A stretch of 51,875 nt of DNA, from contig MKVB01000002.1 of assembly GCA_001899085.1 (NCBI GenBank), positions 586,668-638,542 of the forward strand, written 5' to 3'. Numbering within the stretch: the stretch's first letter is position 1; each line of letters begins with the position of its first letter. Both the position numbers and the translations under genes were made by a program. The notes under the pieces are model-generated. The model was not told the DNA's origin. It saw only the letters and a program-made list of their open reading frames with translations, and did not search any database. This document shows positions 25,374 through 33,641 of this stretch, piece after piece. Source of the DNA: Devosia sp. 66-14 (lineage in GTDB: Bacteria > Pseudomonadota > Alphaproteobacteria > Rhizobiales > Devosiaceae).

Positions 25374-26087
25374 ATGGAACCGCTTTCGCCAACCCTGCGC
25401 CGCCTCGACAATGCCACGCTTGGAGATCGGGCTTCGGCGGCATTGCTCGAGCATATCCGGGCCGAGCAGCTGCAGCCGGGGAGCAGCCTGCCGTCCGAGG
25501 CAAAGCTCACTGAATTGCTGGGCGTCAGCCGACCGGTGGTGCGCGAGGCGCTGAGGAACCTGCGCGGTCTCGGCATCATCGAGATCTTCAACGGGCGCGG
25601 CGCGGTGGTGCGGGAATTGAGCCCGGCCTCGCTCGAAGTGTTCTTCGCCCACGCCCTGCAGACCATCGACAACTCGTTGATCGACCTGATGGAACTGCGC
25701 ACCGGGCTCGAATGCGAGGCGGCGGCGCTGGCGGCGGCACGGCATGGCGCGGCGGATGCGGCGGAGCTGCAGCGGCTGGTCGGGGAAATGCGGGAGGCGC
25801 TTGGCGAAGCGGAGCGCTACAGCCGGCTCGATGCCGAGCTGCATGTCGCCATCGCGCGCGCCGGCGGCAACCCGCTTTACCTGCACATGGTGCAATCGAT
25901 CCGCACCGCCATGCAGGAAGCCTCGCTGCGCGGCATGCAGTTGCGGGTGGGCCGCGAGGAGATCGCGGCGGTGCAGCAGATGCACGAGGCGATCGTCGGG
26001 CGGATCGCGGCGCGGGACAGCGATGGCGCGTTCCGCGAGATGAAGCGGCACATGCAGATGGCGACCGAGGCATTTCGGCGGGGGTAA
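25374..26087 (+). CDS. GntR/FadR-family transcriptional regulator
   Basis: A 237-residue regulator with a GntR winged helix (LPSEAKLTELLGVSRPVVREALRNLRGLG) and a helical FCD domain containing the metal-binding pattern DLMELRTGLE, DAELHVAIARAGGN and MHEAIVGRIAARD (Asp/His residues). Divergent from the RraA-like/dehydratase operon, so it should respond to a sugar acid or its keto product. ATG 25374 gives a normal N-terminus, but no ribosome site is seen. The frame extends back to 25347 without better signals. Confidence 0.87.
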   Translation: MEPLSPTLRRLDNATLGDRASAALLEHIRAEQLQPGSSLPSEAKLTELLGVSRPVVREALRNLRGLGIIEIFNGRGAVVRELSPASLEVFFAHALQTIDNSLIDLMELRTGLECEAAALAAARHGAADAAELQRLVGEMREALGEAERYSRLDAELHVAIARAGGNPLYLHMVQSIRTAMQEASLRGMQLRVGREEIAAVQQMHEAIVGRIAARDSDGAFREMKRHMQMATEAFRRG

Positions 26088-26118
26088 CGAAGTCGCGGCC
26101 CCTCAATCAGGGGCGACG

Positions 26119-26255
26119 GGCCGGTGTGGGAAGAGTACCCCCACCCCTGTCCCCTCCCCGCAAGGGGGAGGGAGACGCTCCCACCGGCGCTGGTGTTTTG
26201 GTCTCCTCCCCCCTTGCGGGGGAGGGACAGGGTGGGGGGTACTCTTCCCGCCCCG
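26119..26255. repeat. Long palindromic intergenic repeat, family A, copy 3 (inverted orientation)
   Basis: Reads as the reverse complement of the other copies: GAAGAGTACCCCCACCCC at the left, the GGGAGACGC...-type centre reversed, and GGGGTACTCTTC at the right. It is placed after the FadR-type gene and before the sugar importer operon. Confidence 0.8.
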
Positions 26256-26392
26256 TACTGTCCTTCGGAGAGGCGCCGACTGCCGGCCCGGCTGAATACC
26301 GACCGACCGTCGGTTCCCATTTCCACTACGACTTTTTGAGCAAGCGGACGCGTGCAGCAGCCGCTTGACCACGGATCGCTCCGCGTGTCATC

Positions 26393-26428
26393 GTTCAGCC
26401 TATGGATAGGCGTTCAGCATAGTGAACG
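26393..26428. promoter_or_regulatory. IclR operator upstream of the CUT1 importer operon
   Basis: Half-site GTTCA at 26393-26397, a second GTTCA 19 bases later at 26412-26416, and an inverted TGAAC at 26423-26427. The last two form the palindrome CGTTCAGCATAGTGAACG (26411-26428). Between the first two sits another palindrome, GCCTATGGATAGGC (26398-26411). The same three-half-site geometry recurs at 38281-38318 next to the IclR gene. A TTGACC box at 26365-26370 may be the -35 element. Confidence 0.72.
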
Positions 26429-26538
26429 ACAGGCGCATAAGTCGCCGGCACGATGCTTCGCCCGTCCCCGACCGATCATCACGCCTCCCGATGCCCGGGA
26501 AGCGATGAAGCGCTCGTGTTCCTTGGGAGGAAAGCAAC

Positions 26539-27882
26539 GTGTCCAAGACCACCCTAACGCAGTTCACGCCCAGCCGGCGTGCTGTTCTTGCGGGTCTCGC
26601 CGCCTCGCCGTTCGCGCTTGCCGCGGGCAGCCATCTCGCCATGGCGCAGCCGACCAGCGGCACGCTGTCGATCGCGGTTTTCGACTGGGCCGAAATCGGC
26701 GTGAAGCCGGTGTTTGCCGCCTACGAGGCGGCCCGTCCGGGCGTCAAGATCGAGTACTCGGTGATCCCGTCGGCGGAACTGCGCCAGGCCCTGCTGTCGC
26801 GCCGCCTCGCCAACAAGCTGCCCGATATCACCTATCTCGCCGATATCTACGCGACGCAGCTGGCCAACGCGGAAGTCACCGCCGACATGCGGCCGTTTCT
26901 GACCTCGGGCGGGCCGATCGGCCTGAACTCGCTGGCCAAGCCCTTCCTCGACCAGTACCTGATCACCTCGGGCCCGAACAAGGACGGCATTTTCGGCCTA
27001 CCGATCGGCGCCGACACCGTCGTGCTCTACTACAACAAGAAGCACTTTGACGACGCTGGTATCCCCTATCCCGACGACACCTGGACCTTCGAGAAGCAGA
27101 TCGAGGTTGCAACCCAGCTGACCCAGAAGAATGGCAGCGTCACCACCCGCTACGGCCTCGCCGCGTCGGTGCCGTGGCACGCCACTTATGTTCCGGGCAT
27201 CGAAGCCTTCGGCGATACGCTGCTTGACGAAAACAACATGTACAAGCTGCAGACCGAGGCCGCGATCAAGGTCTTCACCATGTACTGGGACCAGGTGAAG
27301 GCGGGCGTGCTCGCTTCGACGCCGCAGCAGAACCAGCTCGGCGGCGGCTACCAGGCCTTCGGCGCCGGCACCGTGTCGATGCTGCAGTCGGTGCGCGCAC
27401 TGACGCCGCTAATCCGCAGCGTGACCACGGACGACTGGGACGTGGCCTTCGTGCCCACCATCAACGGCGTCCGCAAGACCGGCATGGGCTCGATTGCCCA
27501 GGCGATTACGCCGCCGGGTATGGCGAACAACAAGGAACTCGCCTTCGACTACCTCAACTGGTTCTACTCCGAGGACGGCGGCATGAAGATCCTCGCCGCC
27601 GGCTACGGCACTGTGCCGCCGGTCGAGGCACTCTACAACAGCCCGATCTGGACCGATCTGCCCGGACCTCCGTACGACAACCGCATCTTTGCGGAGGCGA
27701 TCCAGTACGGCGCCATGAACCCGACCTCGATCCCGGCCGACGTGCAGGCGGTGGTCGATGCCGAGCTCACCAAGGCGGAAGAGGCGGTCGTGCTCAACAA
27801 CGTGCCGGTGGCCGACGCGCTGAAGGCCGCCGAAACGGTGATCAACGAGGCCATGGCCCGCGTCATGGCGGCCGGCGGCTGA
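26539..27882 (+). CDS. CUT1-type extracellular sugar-binding protein
   Basis: A 447-residue solute-binding protein of family 1 (MalE/UgpB-like). The leader has a twin-arginine look: PSRRAVLAGLAASPFALAAG, cut probably after AMA at residue 36, so Tat export of a folded protein is possible. The mature part shows PDITYLADIYATQLANAEV and the typical YYNKKHFDDAGIPYPDDTWTFE block for the GIP-x-PP-x-TW motif of sugar-binding proteins. Start GTG 26539 follows GGGAGGAAAG. It is first of the probable IclR-controlled operon. The two stem-loops after it probably set its message level above that of the permeases. Confidence 0.88.
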   Translation: MSKTTLTQFTPSRRAVLAGLAASPFALAAGSHLAMAQPTSGTLSIAVFDWAEIGVKPVFAAYEAARPGVKIEYSVIPSAELRQALLSRRLANKLPDITYLADIYATQLANAEVTADMRPFLTSGGPIGLNSLAKPFLDQYLITSGPNKDGIFGLPIGADTVVLYYNKKHFDDAGIPYPDDTWTFEKQIEVATQLTQKNGSVTTRYGLAASVPWHATYVPGIEAFGDTLLDENNMYKLQTEAAIKVFTMYWDQVKAGVLASTPQQNQLGGGYQAFGAGTVSMLQSVRALTPLIRSVTTDDWDVAFVPTINGVRKTGMGSIAQAITPPGMANNKELAFDYLNWFYSEDGGMKILAAGYGTVPPVEALYNSPIWTDLPGPPYDNRIFAEAIQYGAMNPTSIPADVQAVVDAELTKAEEAVVLNNVPVADALKAAETVINEAMARVMAAGG

Positions 27883-27941
27883 TCGCAGGCAAGACCTGCC
27901 GTCGCACGCCTGCAGCGGCGGCGGCAGTCTTCTAGTTGGTC

Positions 27942-28020
27942 GCGCTCTCGAACCGGAAACGTCTCACGACTTTTCCCGAGAGCGCCCCAGTGAACCGGCT
28001 GTGTCCTCCCGCAGCCGGTT
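27942..28020 (+). other. Two intercistronic RNA stem-loops between binding-protein and permease genes
   Basis: Stem 1 pairs GCGCTCTCG (27942-27950) with CGAGAGCGC (27977-27985). Stem 2 pairs AACCGGCTG (27993-28001) with CAGCCGGTT (28012-28020). Both stems are perfect over 9 bp. Such hairpins after binding-protein genes commonly give partial termination or shield the upstream message from 3' exonucleases. Confidence 0.6.
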
Positions 28021-28081
28021 CTCCCTTTCCGCAACGGGACTGACCCTCTTGAGCAAGACCGACACCGCCGACGAGGCCGGC

Positions 28082-28999
28082 ATGTCTGCGATGGCGCGAC
28101 CCAAGCCGCGCCGCAGATCGAGCCGCACCGCCTCCCCGTTCTGGGCCGCCCTGTTCGTTGGGCCCAACGTGATCCTGTTCACCGTCTTCATGGTCATCCC
28201 ACTGGTCTGGGGGTTGGCGCTCAGCCTCTATGACTGGAACCTGATCTACGCGCCACGCTTCGTCGGCTTTGACAATTACCTGGCGCTGATGAATGACGCC
28301 CGCGCCGTGAACTCGGTGGTGAAGACCGTCTATCTGCTGGTGCTCGGCGTGGTGCCGACGGTGTTTCTGTCGTTCTTGCTGGCGGTGCTGATCAATACCA
28401 GCTTTCCTGGCTACAGCGTGTTTCGCACGATGTACCTGCTGCCGATCGTCATTTCTCTCGTCGCTTCGGCCGTGCTGTGGAAGTTCATGTACGATCCGCG
28501 CGTCGGCCCGATCGCGCAATTGCTCAGCTTCTTCGGCGTTTCCGGTCCCAACTGGCTGCAGGATACCACCTGGGCGATGCCCGCTCTGTCGCTGGTGATC
28601 GTCTGGCTGCGGCTGCCGCTCGGCATCATCCTTTACCTCGCCGCACTGCAGCAGGTTAACCCGCAACTGCTCGAGGCTGCCGAGATCGACGGGGCCGGGC
28701 CATGGGCGAAGCTGCGCCACATCATCTGGCCGAACGTCATGCCGGTGACGCTGCTGATCCTGGTGCTGACCTTGCGCGGCATCATCTTCGACAGCTTCGA
28801 CATCGCCTTCGTGATGACCAAGGGCGGGCCGCTCAATTCCACGGATATCCTCGCCGTCTACATCTACGACCTGGCCTTCGCCCAGTTGCGGCTCGGCTAT
28901 GCCTCGGCGTTGTCGACCGTGCTGTTCGTCATCGTCATCATCCTGGCGCTGATCTTCAACCCGCCGCGCCGGCGCCCCACCAACGGAGACACAGTATGA
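28082..28999 (+). CDS. CUT1 ABC transporter permease (MalF/UgpA-like)
   Basis: About 305 residues with six membrane segments. The cytoplasmic loop that docks with the ATPase is EAAEIDGAGPWAKLRHIIWP, the classic EAA motif. The start is uncertain: ATG 28082 has GAGG upstream and gives a normal length; TTG 28049 and GTG 28001 are in frame, but the latter falls inside a stem-loop. The protein imports the sugar captured by the binding protein at 26539, together with the second permease. No ATPase gene is in this cluster, so a shared MalK-type ATPase encoded elsewhere must power it. Confidence 0.86.
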   Translation: MSAMARPKPRRRSSRTASPFWAALFVGPNVILFTVFMVIPLVWGLALSLYDWNLIYAPRFVGFDNYLALMNDARAVNSVVKTVYLLVLGVVPTVFLSFLLAVLINTSFPGYSVFRTMYLLPIVISLVASAVLWKFMYDPRVGPIAQLLSFFGVSGPNWLQDTTWAMPALSLVIVWLRLPLGIILYLAALQQVNPQLLEAAEIDGAGPWAKLRHIIWPNVMPVTLLILVLTLRGIIFDSFDIAFVMTKGGPLNSTDILAVYIYDLAFAQLRLGYASALSTVLFVIVIILALIFNPPRRRPTNGDTV

Positions 29000-29823
29000 G
29001 TGCCGGACACCACTGGCGCCGCCGCCTCCATGTCTCGACGGTGATCTTCTTCGGTCTGGTGATGGCCGCGCCGTTCTACTGGATGATCATCAACTCGTTC
29101 AAATCCAGCCGCGAGGTGGTTGCCTATCCGCCGACATGGTGGCCGACAGAATGGCATCCGGAGAACGTCTGGGCGGCACTCGCCTTCCTCGAGCCCACGG
29201 CGATCGTGAACTCGGTGATCTTCACCGCGATCATCACCATCGTGCAACTCGTCCTGGTGGTGATGACCGGCTTCGCGCTCGCCAAGATGCAGTTCCTGGG
29301 GCGCGGCGCCCTGCTGGGACTGTTCATCCTGACGATGTTCGTGCCCGGCCAGGTCGCGACGATCCCCACCTTCATCCTGATCCGCAACCTCAACTGGATC
29401 GACACCTTCATGGGGCTGTGCGTCCCGATCATTGCGCAGACCAGTTTTGGCGTGTTCATCTTCCGGCAGTTCTACATCTCGATGCCGAACGAGATTCTGG
29501 ATGCGGCCAAGATCGACGGCGCCAACTGGGGCCAGGTGTTCACCAAGATCGTGCTGCCGCTCTCCGGCCCGCCCATCGCCGCCTATGTCGCGGTGACGGT
29601 GCTGACCGCGTGGAACATGTATGCCTGGCCGCTGATCTCGACGACGGAAAAGGAAATGCGCGTGCTGCCGCTGGCCCTCGCCGGGCTCGGCCAGTCATAC
29701 TCGCAAACGCCGCCGAACATCGCCATGATGGCCGTGCTGTTGTCGACGCTGCCGATCATCATCTTCTTCATTCTCTGCCAACGCTATTTCATCAACGGCC
29801 TCGGCGGCTCGTTGAAGGAATAG
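28996..29823 (+). CDS. CUT1 ABC transporter permease (MalG/UgpE-like)
   Basis: A 275-residue permease with six membrane segments. The opening WRRRLHVSTVIFFGLVMAAPFYWMIINSFK is typical of the MalG side. The EAA-type loop is ILDAAKIDGANWGQVFTKIVLP, and the C-terminus ends RYFINGLGGSLKE, as usual for this subunit (FV.G...GAVKG pattern). It overlaps the first permease by ATGA. It completes the membrane channel; the ATPase is missing from the neighbourhood. Confidence 0.9.
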   Translation: MSAGHHWRRRLHVSTVIFFGLVMAAPFYWMIINSFKSSREVVAYPPTWWPTEWHPENVWAALAFLEPTAIVNSVIFTAIITIVQLVLVVMTGFALAKMQFLGRGALLGLFILTMFVPGQVATIPTFILIRNLNWIDTFMGLCVPIIAQTSFGVFIFRQFYISMPNEILDAAKIDGANWGQVFTKIVLPLSGPPIAAYVAVTVLTAWNMYAWPLISTTEKEMRVLPLALAGLGQSYSQTPPNIAMMAVLLSTLPIIIFFILCQRYFINGLGGSLKE

Positions 29824-29851
29824 GCCGAGGTTTATTAGCGGGAGCTAAGAC

Positions 29852-31108
29852 GTGACTACAGTACCAGTCTGCCTCGTCGGGTGTGGGGGCATGGGGAGCC
29901 GGCATGTGCAGGGCTTTGCCCGGCTGCAGCGCTCGGGCCTGAGCAATGTCCGGCTCGTCGCGGTGTGCGACGTGCGGCAGGACAATGCCGAGCGGGTCGC
30001 CGGCGAGGCCGAGAAGCTGCTCGGCTACCGGCCGAAGATCCACCTTGCGATCGACGACGCGGTGGCCGACCCGGAGATCGCGGCGTTCGACGTGGTGACG
30101 GAGGCGTTCAGCCACCTCGCGGTGGTGCTGCCGGCCCTGCGCGCCGGCAAGCACGTGCTATGCGAGAAGCCGCTGGCGCTGACGGTGCGCTCGTGCCAGG
30201 CGCTGATCGAGGCGGCGAAGGCCGGCGGCGCGGTGCTGGCGACGGCCGAGAACTACCGGCGCGATCCGACCAATCGCCTCGCCAAGGCGGTGATCGATTC
30301 CGGCGTGCTCGGGCCTGTTCACCTGATGGTGCAGACGATGATCGGCGGCAATGACCGGATCATCATCACGCCGTGGCGGCACTTCAAGGACAAGGGCGCC
30401 ATCGGGCTCGACATGGGCGCGCATCTGACCGACATCGTGCAGTATTATTTCGGGCCGTTCCAGGCGGCGTTCGGCAAGGGTTTCATCGCCGAGCCGATCC
30501 GCCGCCGGCAGGAAAAGCCGGAGATGCAGACCGAGGCGTATCTGAAGCGCTTCCTCGAAATCCCCGCTGAGATCACCGCTACTGGCGAGGACTCGTTCGC
30601 CGCGACCTTCACCATGCAGTCGGGCCTGATGGTGCAGATGGCCTTCGTCGCTTCGGGCCCGGGCAAGGGCTACAACCAGCGCACGGTGCATGGGCAGCGC
30701 GGCTCGCTCGAGATCTTCAACGATCGCACCGGCAAGGCGCCGATCCTTCATACCGCCGAGGGCGACCTCACCGGGCAGGCGCTGGCCGACAAGGTCGGCT
30801 TTCAGCTCGATGCGCTGACCCAGAAGCTCTATGGCGGAGTGTCGTACGAGCTCGACTGGGCCGAGACGGATTCAGGCCTCCTCGCCATCGAGATCCACGA
30901 TTTCGCCGCCGCCATCATGGAAGGCCGGCCGCCGGAAGTGGACGGCGAGGGCGGCCTCACGGCCGTCGCCTCGGTGCTCGCCGCCTATGAGAGCGGTCTT
31001 GCCGGCCGCGCGGTGACGATGGACGAGGTGCTGTCGAGCACGGTTTCGACGTATCAGGACGACATCGACGCCGACCTCGGGCTGTTGCCCAAGTCGAACG
31101 CCGCCTGA
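29852..31108 (+). CDS. Gfo/Idh/MocA-family oxidoreductase
   Basis: A 418-residue NAD(P)-dependent dehydrogenase. The nucleotide loop is VCLVGCGGMGSRH, the catalytic-lysine motif is HVLCEKPLAL, and the C-terminal substrate sheet carries the likely active-site segment GLDMGAHLTDIVQYYFG (Asp and His). Starts with GTG 29852, preceded by GGGAG. Members oxidise sugars, inositols or aminosugars, usually at ring hydroxyls. Following the importer directly, it is a likely first catabolic step, turning the imported sugar into a lactone or ketosugar. At 418 residues it is somewhat longer than the usual 330-390. Confidence 0.87.
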   Translation: MTTVPVCLVGCGGMGSRHVQGFARLQRSGLSNVRLVAVCDVRQDNAERVAGEAEKLLGYRPKIHLAIDDAVADPEIAAFDVVTEAFSHLAVVLPALRAGKHVLCEKPLALTVRSCQALIEAAKAGGAVLATAENYRRDPTNRLAKAVIDSGVLGPVHLMVQTMIGGNDRIIITPWRHFKDKGAIGLDMGAHLTDIVQYYFGPFQAAFGKGFIAEPIRRRQEKPEMQTEAYLKRFLEIPAEITATGEDSFAATFTMQSGLMVQMAFVASGPGKGYNQRTVHGQRGSLEIFNDRTGKAPILHTAEGDLTGQALADKVGFQLDALTQKLYGGVSYELDWAETDSGLLAIEIHDFAAAIMEGRPPEVDGEGGLTAVASVLAAYESGLAGRAVTMDEVLSSTVSTYQDDIDADLGLLPKSNAA

Positions 31109-31119
31109 GGGAGGACAGG

Positions 31120-31659
31120 ATGACTGACGCAGCTTTCGCCGCCGTGCCGCTGATCGTCCAGAAGCTCGGCCCCAAGCAGATCGCCTTCGTGGTGCGCGAC
31201 CTCGAAGCCGCGACCAGGCAGTGGTGGGACCTGCTCGGCATCGGACCCTGGACGGCGTGGGAATATACGCCCGAGATCCTGAAGGACATGACCTACAAGG
31301 GCGCGCCGGCCCGGTTCGGCCTGAAGCATGCCCTGGCCTGGAAGGACGGGGTGCAGTTCGAGCTGGTCGAGCCCACCACCGGCCCTTCCTTCTTTGCCGA
31401 TCAGCTCCAGAGCTCCGGCGAAGGCCTCAACCATATCGGCATCCACGTGATGGAAAACCATGCGCAGGCGGTGGCCGAGCTCGAAGCCGCCGGCTTCACC
31501 CGGCTGCAATCGGCCCGCGGCTTCGGCGGCGATGGCAGCGGCGCCTTCGTCTATTTCACCTCCCCAAAGCTCAACGGCCTCGTGCTCGAGCTGATCAGCC
31601 CGCCGGCCACCCGCCGCACACCGCTATTCGTCTATCCCCTGCCTGAGGAAGCAAAGTGA
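31120..31659 (+). CDS. VOC (glyoxalase/bleomycin-resistance fold) protein
   Basis: A 179-residue protein of the vicinal oxygen chelate fold, Glyoxalase_4-like. Two beta-alpha-beta-beta-beta modules: QIAFVVRDLEAATRQWWDLLGIGPW and LNHIGIHVMENHAQAVAELEAAGF. The metal side chains are not clear: His139-like and Glu positions are present in the second module (HIGIHV, LELISPP). Family members include epimerases, dioxygenases and lyases. The chemistry here is unknown. Its position between a sugar dehydrogenase and an enolase-superfamily dehydratase suggests an epimerase or isomerase step. The stop overlaps the next GTG start (GTGA). Confidence 0.83.
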   Translation: MTDAAFAAVPLIVQKLGPKQIAFVVRDLEAATRQWWDLLGIGPWTAWEYTPEILKDMTYKGAPARFGLKHALAWKDGVQFELVEPTTGPSFFADQLQSSGEGLNHIGIHVMENHAQAVAELEAAGFTRLQSARGFGGDGSGAFVYFTSPKLNGLVLELISPPATRRTPLFVYPLPEEAK

Positions 31660-32780
31660 AGATCGAGCGTATCGATACCTACGTCGCGCATAACTGGATG
31701 TTCGTCGAAGTGACGACGGATACCGGGCTCAGAGGCGTGGGCGAATCCACCTTCTTCGGCTTTCCCGAGGCGACCGCCTCGGTGGCCAAGGGCTTTGGCG
31801 AGCGGCTGATCGGCGAGGACCCGTTCCGCATCGAGTACCACAATCTCAGCCTCTACCGCGCCTACTCGATGCGCGGCATGGCCATTGGCGGCGCCATCTC
31901 GGCGATCGACCAGGCGCTGTGGGACATCAAGGGCAAGCATTACCAGGCGCCGGTCTGGGACCTGTTGGGCGGCCGGGTGCGCGACAAGGTGCGCGCCATG
32001 CTGGTGATCCCTTACGGCACGGCCGAAGAAGTGGCGGCGAGCTGCAAGGCCGCCGTCGAGGACGGTTATACCGCGCTCAAGGTGATGGTCTACCAGCCCG
32101 AGCACCACCTGATGGCGTTCGGCGCCAAGGTGAAGGACATGGTCGAGCGCATGGCGCTGATCCGCGAAGTGGTGGGCTGGGATGTCGAGATCGGCATCGA
32201 ACTGCACCGTAACATGGCGCTGGGGGAATCCATCGCGGCGATCCGCGAGTTCGAGCAGTTCCGGCCGCTCTTCGTCGAAGACCCGATTCCGCCCGACAGC
32301 GTCCTCAGCTTCGGCGAGGTGTCGCAGAAATCGCGCGTGCCGATGGCGGCAGGCGAGCGCAACACCTCGATCTGGGAGTTCCGCGAGTATGTCGAGCATG
32401 GCGGGGTGCACCATATCCGCCCCGATGTCGGCATTGCCGGCGGCATTACCGGCACCCGCAAGATCTGCGCGCTGGCCGAGGCGCATCACCAGGGCATCAT
32501 CCCGCACGCCGTGCCCTCGGGCCCGGTGGCGACAGCGGCGCAGGTGCAGCTCGGCTTTGCCGTGCCGAACTGGGAAGTGACCGAGCACATGCTGCAGGAT
32601 CGCGCCCCCTGGACCAAGGCGGTGAAGGCGATCGTCCCGGTCATCAACGGCCATTGGCTGCCCAACGAGACGCCGGGCCTCGGCGTCGAGCTCGACCATG
32701 AGGGGCTGAAGACCATCCCCGTCATCAACAAGGTGCCCCCCACCTCGCTGAAGACCGATGGCTCGGTGGCCTTCAGGTAG
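31656..32780 (+). CDS. Enolase-superfamily (mandelate racemase/muconate lactonizing) sugar-acid dehydratase
   Basis: A 374-residue enzyme with the capping domain and TIM barrel of the mandelate racemase group. The metal and acid/base set resembles galactonate/mannonate-type dehydratases: VEIGIELHRNM on the third strand, FVEDPIPP (metal Glu), MAAGERN (metal Glu), HIRPDVGIAGGIT (Asp) and IPHAVPSGPV (His). Such enzymes dehydrate an aldonic acid to a 2-keto-3-deoxy acid. Start GTG 31656 overlaps the VOC stop by 4 bases. No residue shows which sugar acid is used, because this group is very diverse. Confidence 0.88.
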   Translation: MKIERIDTYVAHNWMFVEVTTDTGLRGVGESTFFGFPEATASVAKGFGERLIGEDPFRIEYHNLSLYRAYSMRGMAIGGAISAIDQALWDIKGKHYQAPVWDLLGGRVRDKVRAMLVIPYGTAEEVAASCKAAVEDGYTALKVMVYQPEHHLMAFGAKVKDMVERMALIREVVGWDVEIGIELHRNMALGESIAAIREFEQFRPLFVEDPIPPDSVLSFGEVSQKSRVPMAAGERNTSIWEFREYVEHGGVHHIRPDVGIAGGITGTRKICALAEAHHQGIIPHAVPSGPVATAAQVQLGFAVPNWEVTEHMLQDRAPWTKAVKAIVPVINGHWLPNETPGLGVELDHEGLKTIPVINKVPPTSLKTDGSVAFR

Positions 32781-32786
32781 GCGCCC

Positions 32787-33641
32787 GTGATCGTCGACAG
32801 CCACACGCACGCCTGGGCCCGCTGGCCCTACGAGCCCCCGGTGCCCGACGAGGCCACCAAGGGCTCGGTGGAGCACCTGATCCACGAGATGGATCAGAAC
32901 GGCGTCGCCGAGGCGGTGATCGTCTCGGCGCGGATCGAGAAGAACCCGGACAACAACGCTTATGGGGCAGCGGCGGTGCGCCGCTACCCCAAGCGGCTGC
33001 ACCAGTTCGCCGATGTCGATTGCGCCTGGTCGCCGGAGTACCACACGCCGGGTGCGGTGGAGCGGCTGCGGGTGGCGGCGGAGACGCTGCCGATCAAGGG
33101 CTTCACCCACTATGTGGGCGAGAACGATGGCTGGTTCCGCTCCGACGAGGGGCGGGCGTTCTTCAAGCTCGCCGCCGAGCGCAAGCTCATCGCCTCGATC
33201 GCCATGGGCCCGGCCTGGGCGGCAGACCTGGGCGCGATCTGCGCCGAGACCCCCGATCTGGTGGTGCTGCTGCACCATATGGGCGGCATCAGTTCGACCG
33301 ACCCGCGTTCGGCGCTCGAGACGATCGCCACGCTGGCGAAATATCCCAATGTCCACATCAAGCTTTCGGGCTTTCACTATGCGGTGGGGCTCGACAATGG
33401 CTGGGACTATCCGCACCCGAGCGCCATGTGGATCGCCGAGGGGCTCCATGCCGCGTTCGGCGCCGACCGGCTGTGCTGGGGTTCGGACTTTCCGGCGCTC
33501 AGCCGGGCCATGACCTATAAACAGGCGCTCGAAATCGTGCGCGTACATTGCCGTTTCCTGGGGGCGGGCGATCTCGCGCCGATCCTGGGCGGCACACTCA
33601 AGCGGCTGCTCGATCAGGCCGCGCCAACGAGGACCAGCTGA
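32787..33641 (+). CDS. Amidohydrolase-2 family protein, probable sugar lactonase
   Basis: A 284-residue TIM-barrel metal hydrolase. IVDSHTHAW is the first metal motif, VLLHHMGG the second, LCWGSDFPAL the third with the catalytic Asp. This cog3618-like set includes L-fucono-, L-rhamnono- and galactono-1,5-lactonases. Placed after a sugar dehydrogenase and beside an acid dehydratase, it should hydrolyse a sugar lactone. Start GTG 32787, six bases after the upstream stop, so no strong ribosome site is seen. The stop overlaps the aldehyde dehydrogenase ATG (TGATG). Confidence 0.86.
   Translation: MIVDSHTHAWARWPYEPPVPDEATKGSVEHLIHEMDQNGVAEAVIVSARIEKNPDNNAYGAAAVRRYPKRLHQFADVDCAWSPEYHTPGAVERLRVAAETLPIKGFTHYVGENDGWFRSDEGRAFFKLAAERKLIASIAMGPAWAADLGAICAETPDLVVLLHHMGGISSTDPRSALETIATLAKYPNVHIKLSGFHYAVGLDNGWDYPHPSAMWIAEGLHAAFGADRLCWGSDFPALSRAMTYKQALEIVRVHCRFLGAGDLAPILGGTLKRLLDQAAPTRTS

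Larger units (their letters stand above)
26088..26538. other. 451-base gene-free stretch
   Basis: It holds family A repeat copy 3 (26119-26255), about 110 bases with nothing recognisable, then the probable promoter and IclR operator region (26365-26428) and a roughly 110-base leader ending with GGGAGGAAAG before the GTG start of the binding-protein gene. No open frame looks real. Confidence 0.75.

Noticed and set aside
31632-33548. Minus-strand frame of 638 codons
   Set aside because: It lies opposite the enolase-superfamily and amidohydrolase genes, which carry full motifs. The antisense translation is His/Arg/Gly-rich low complexity.
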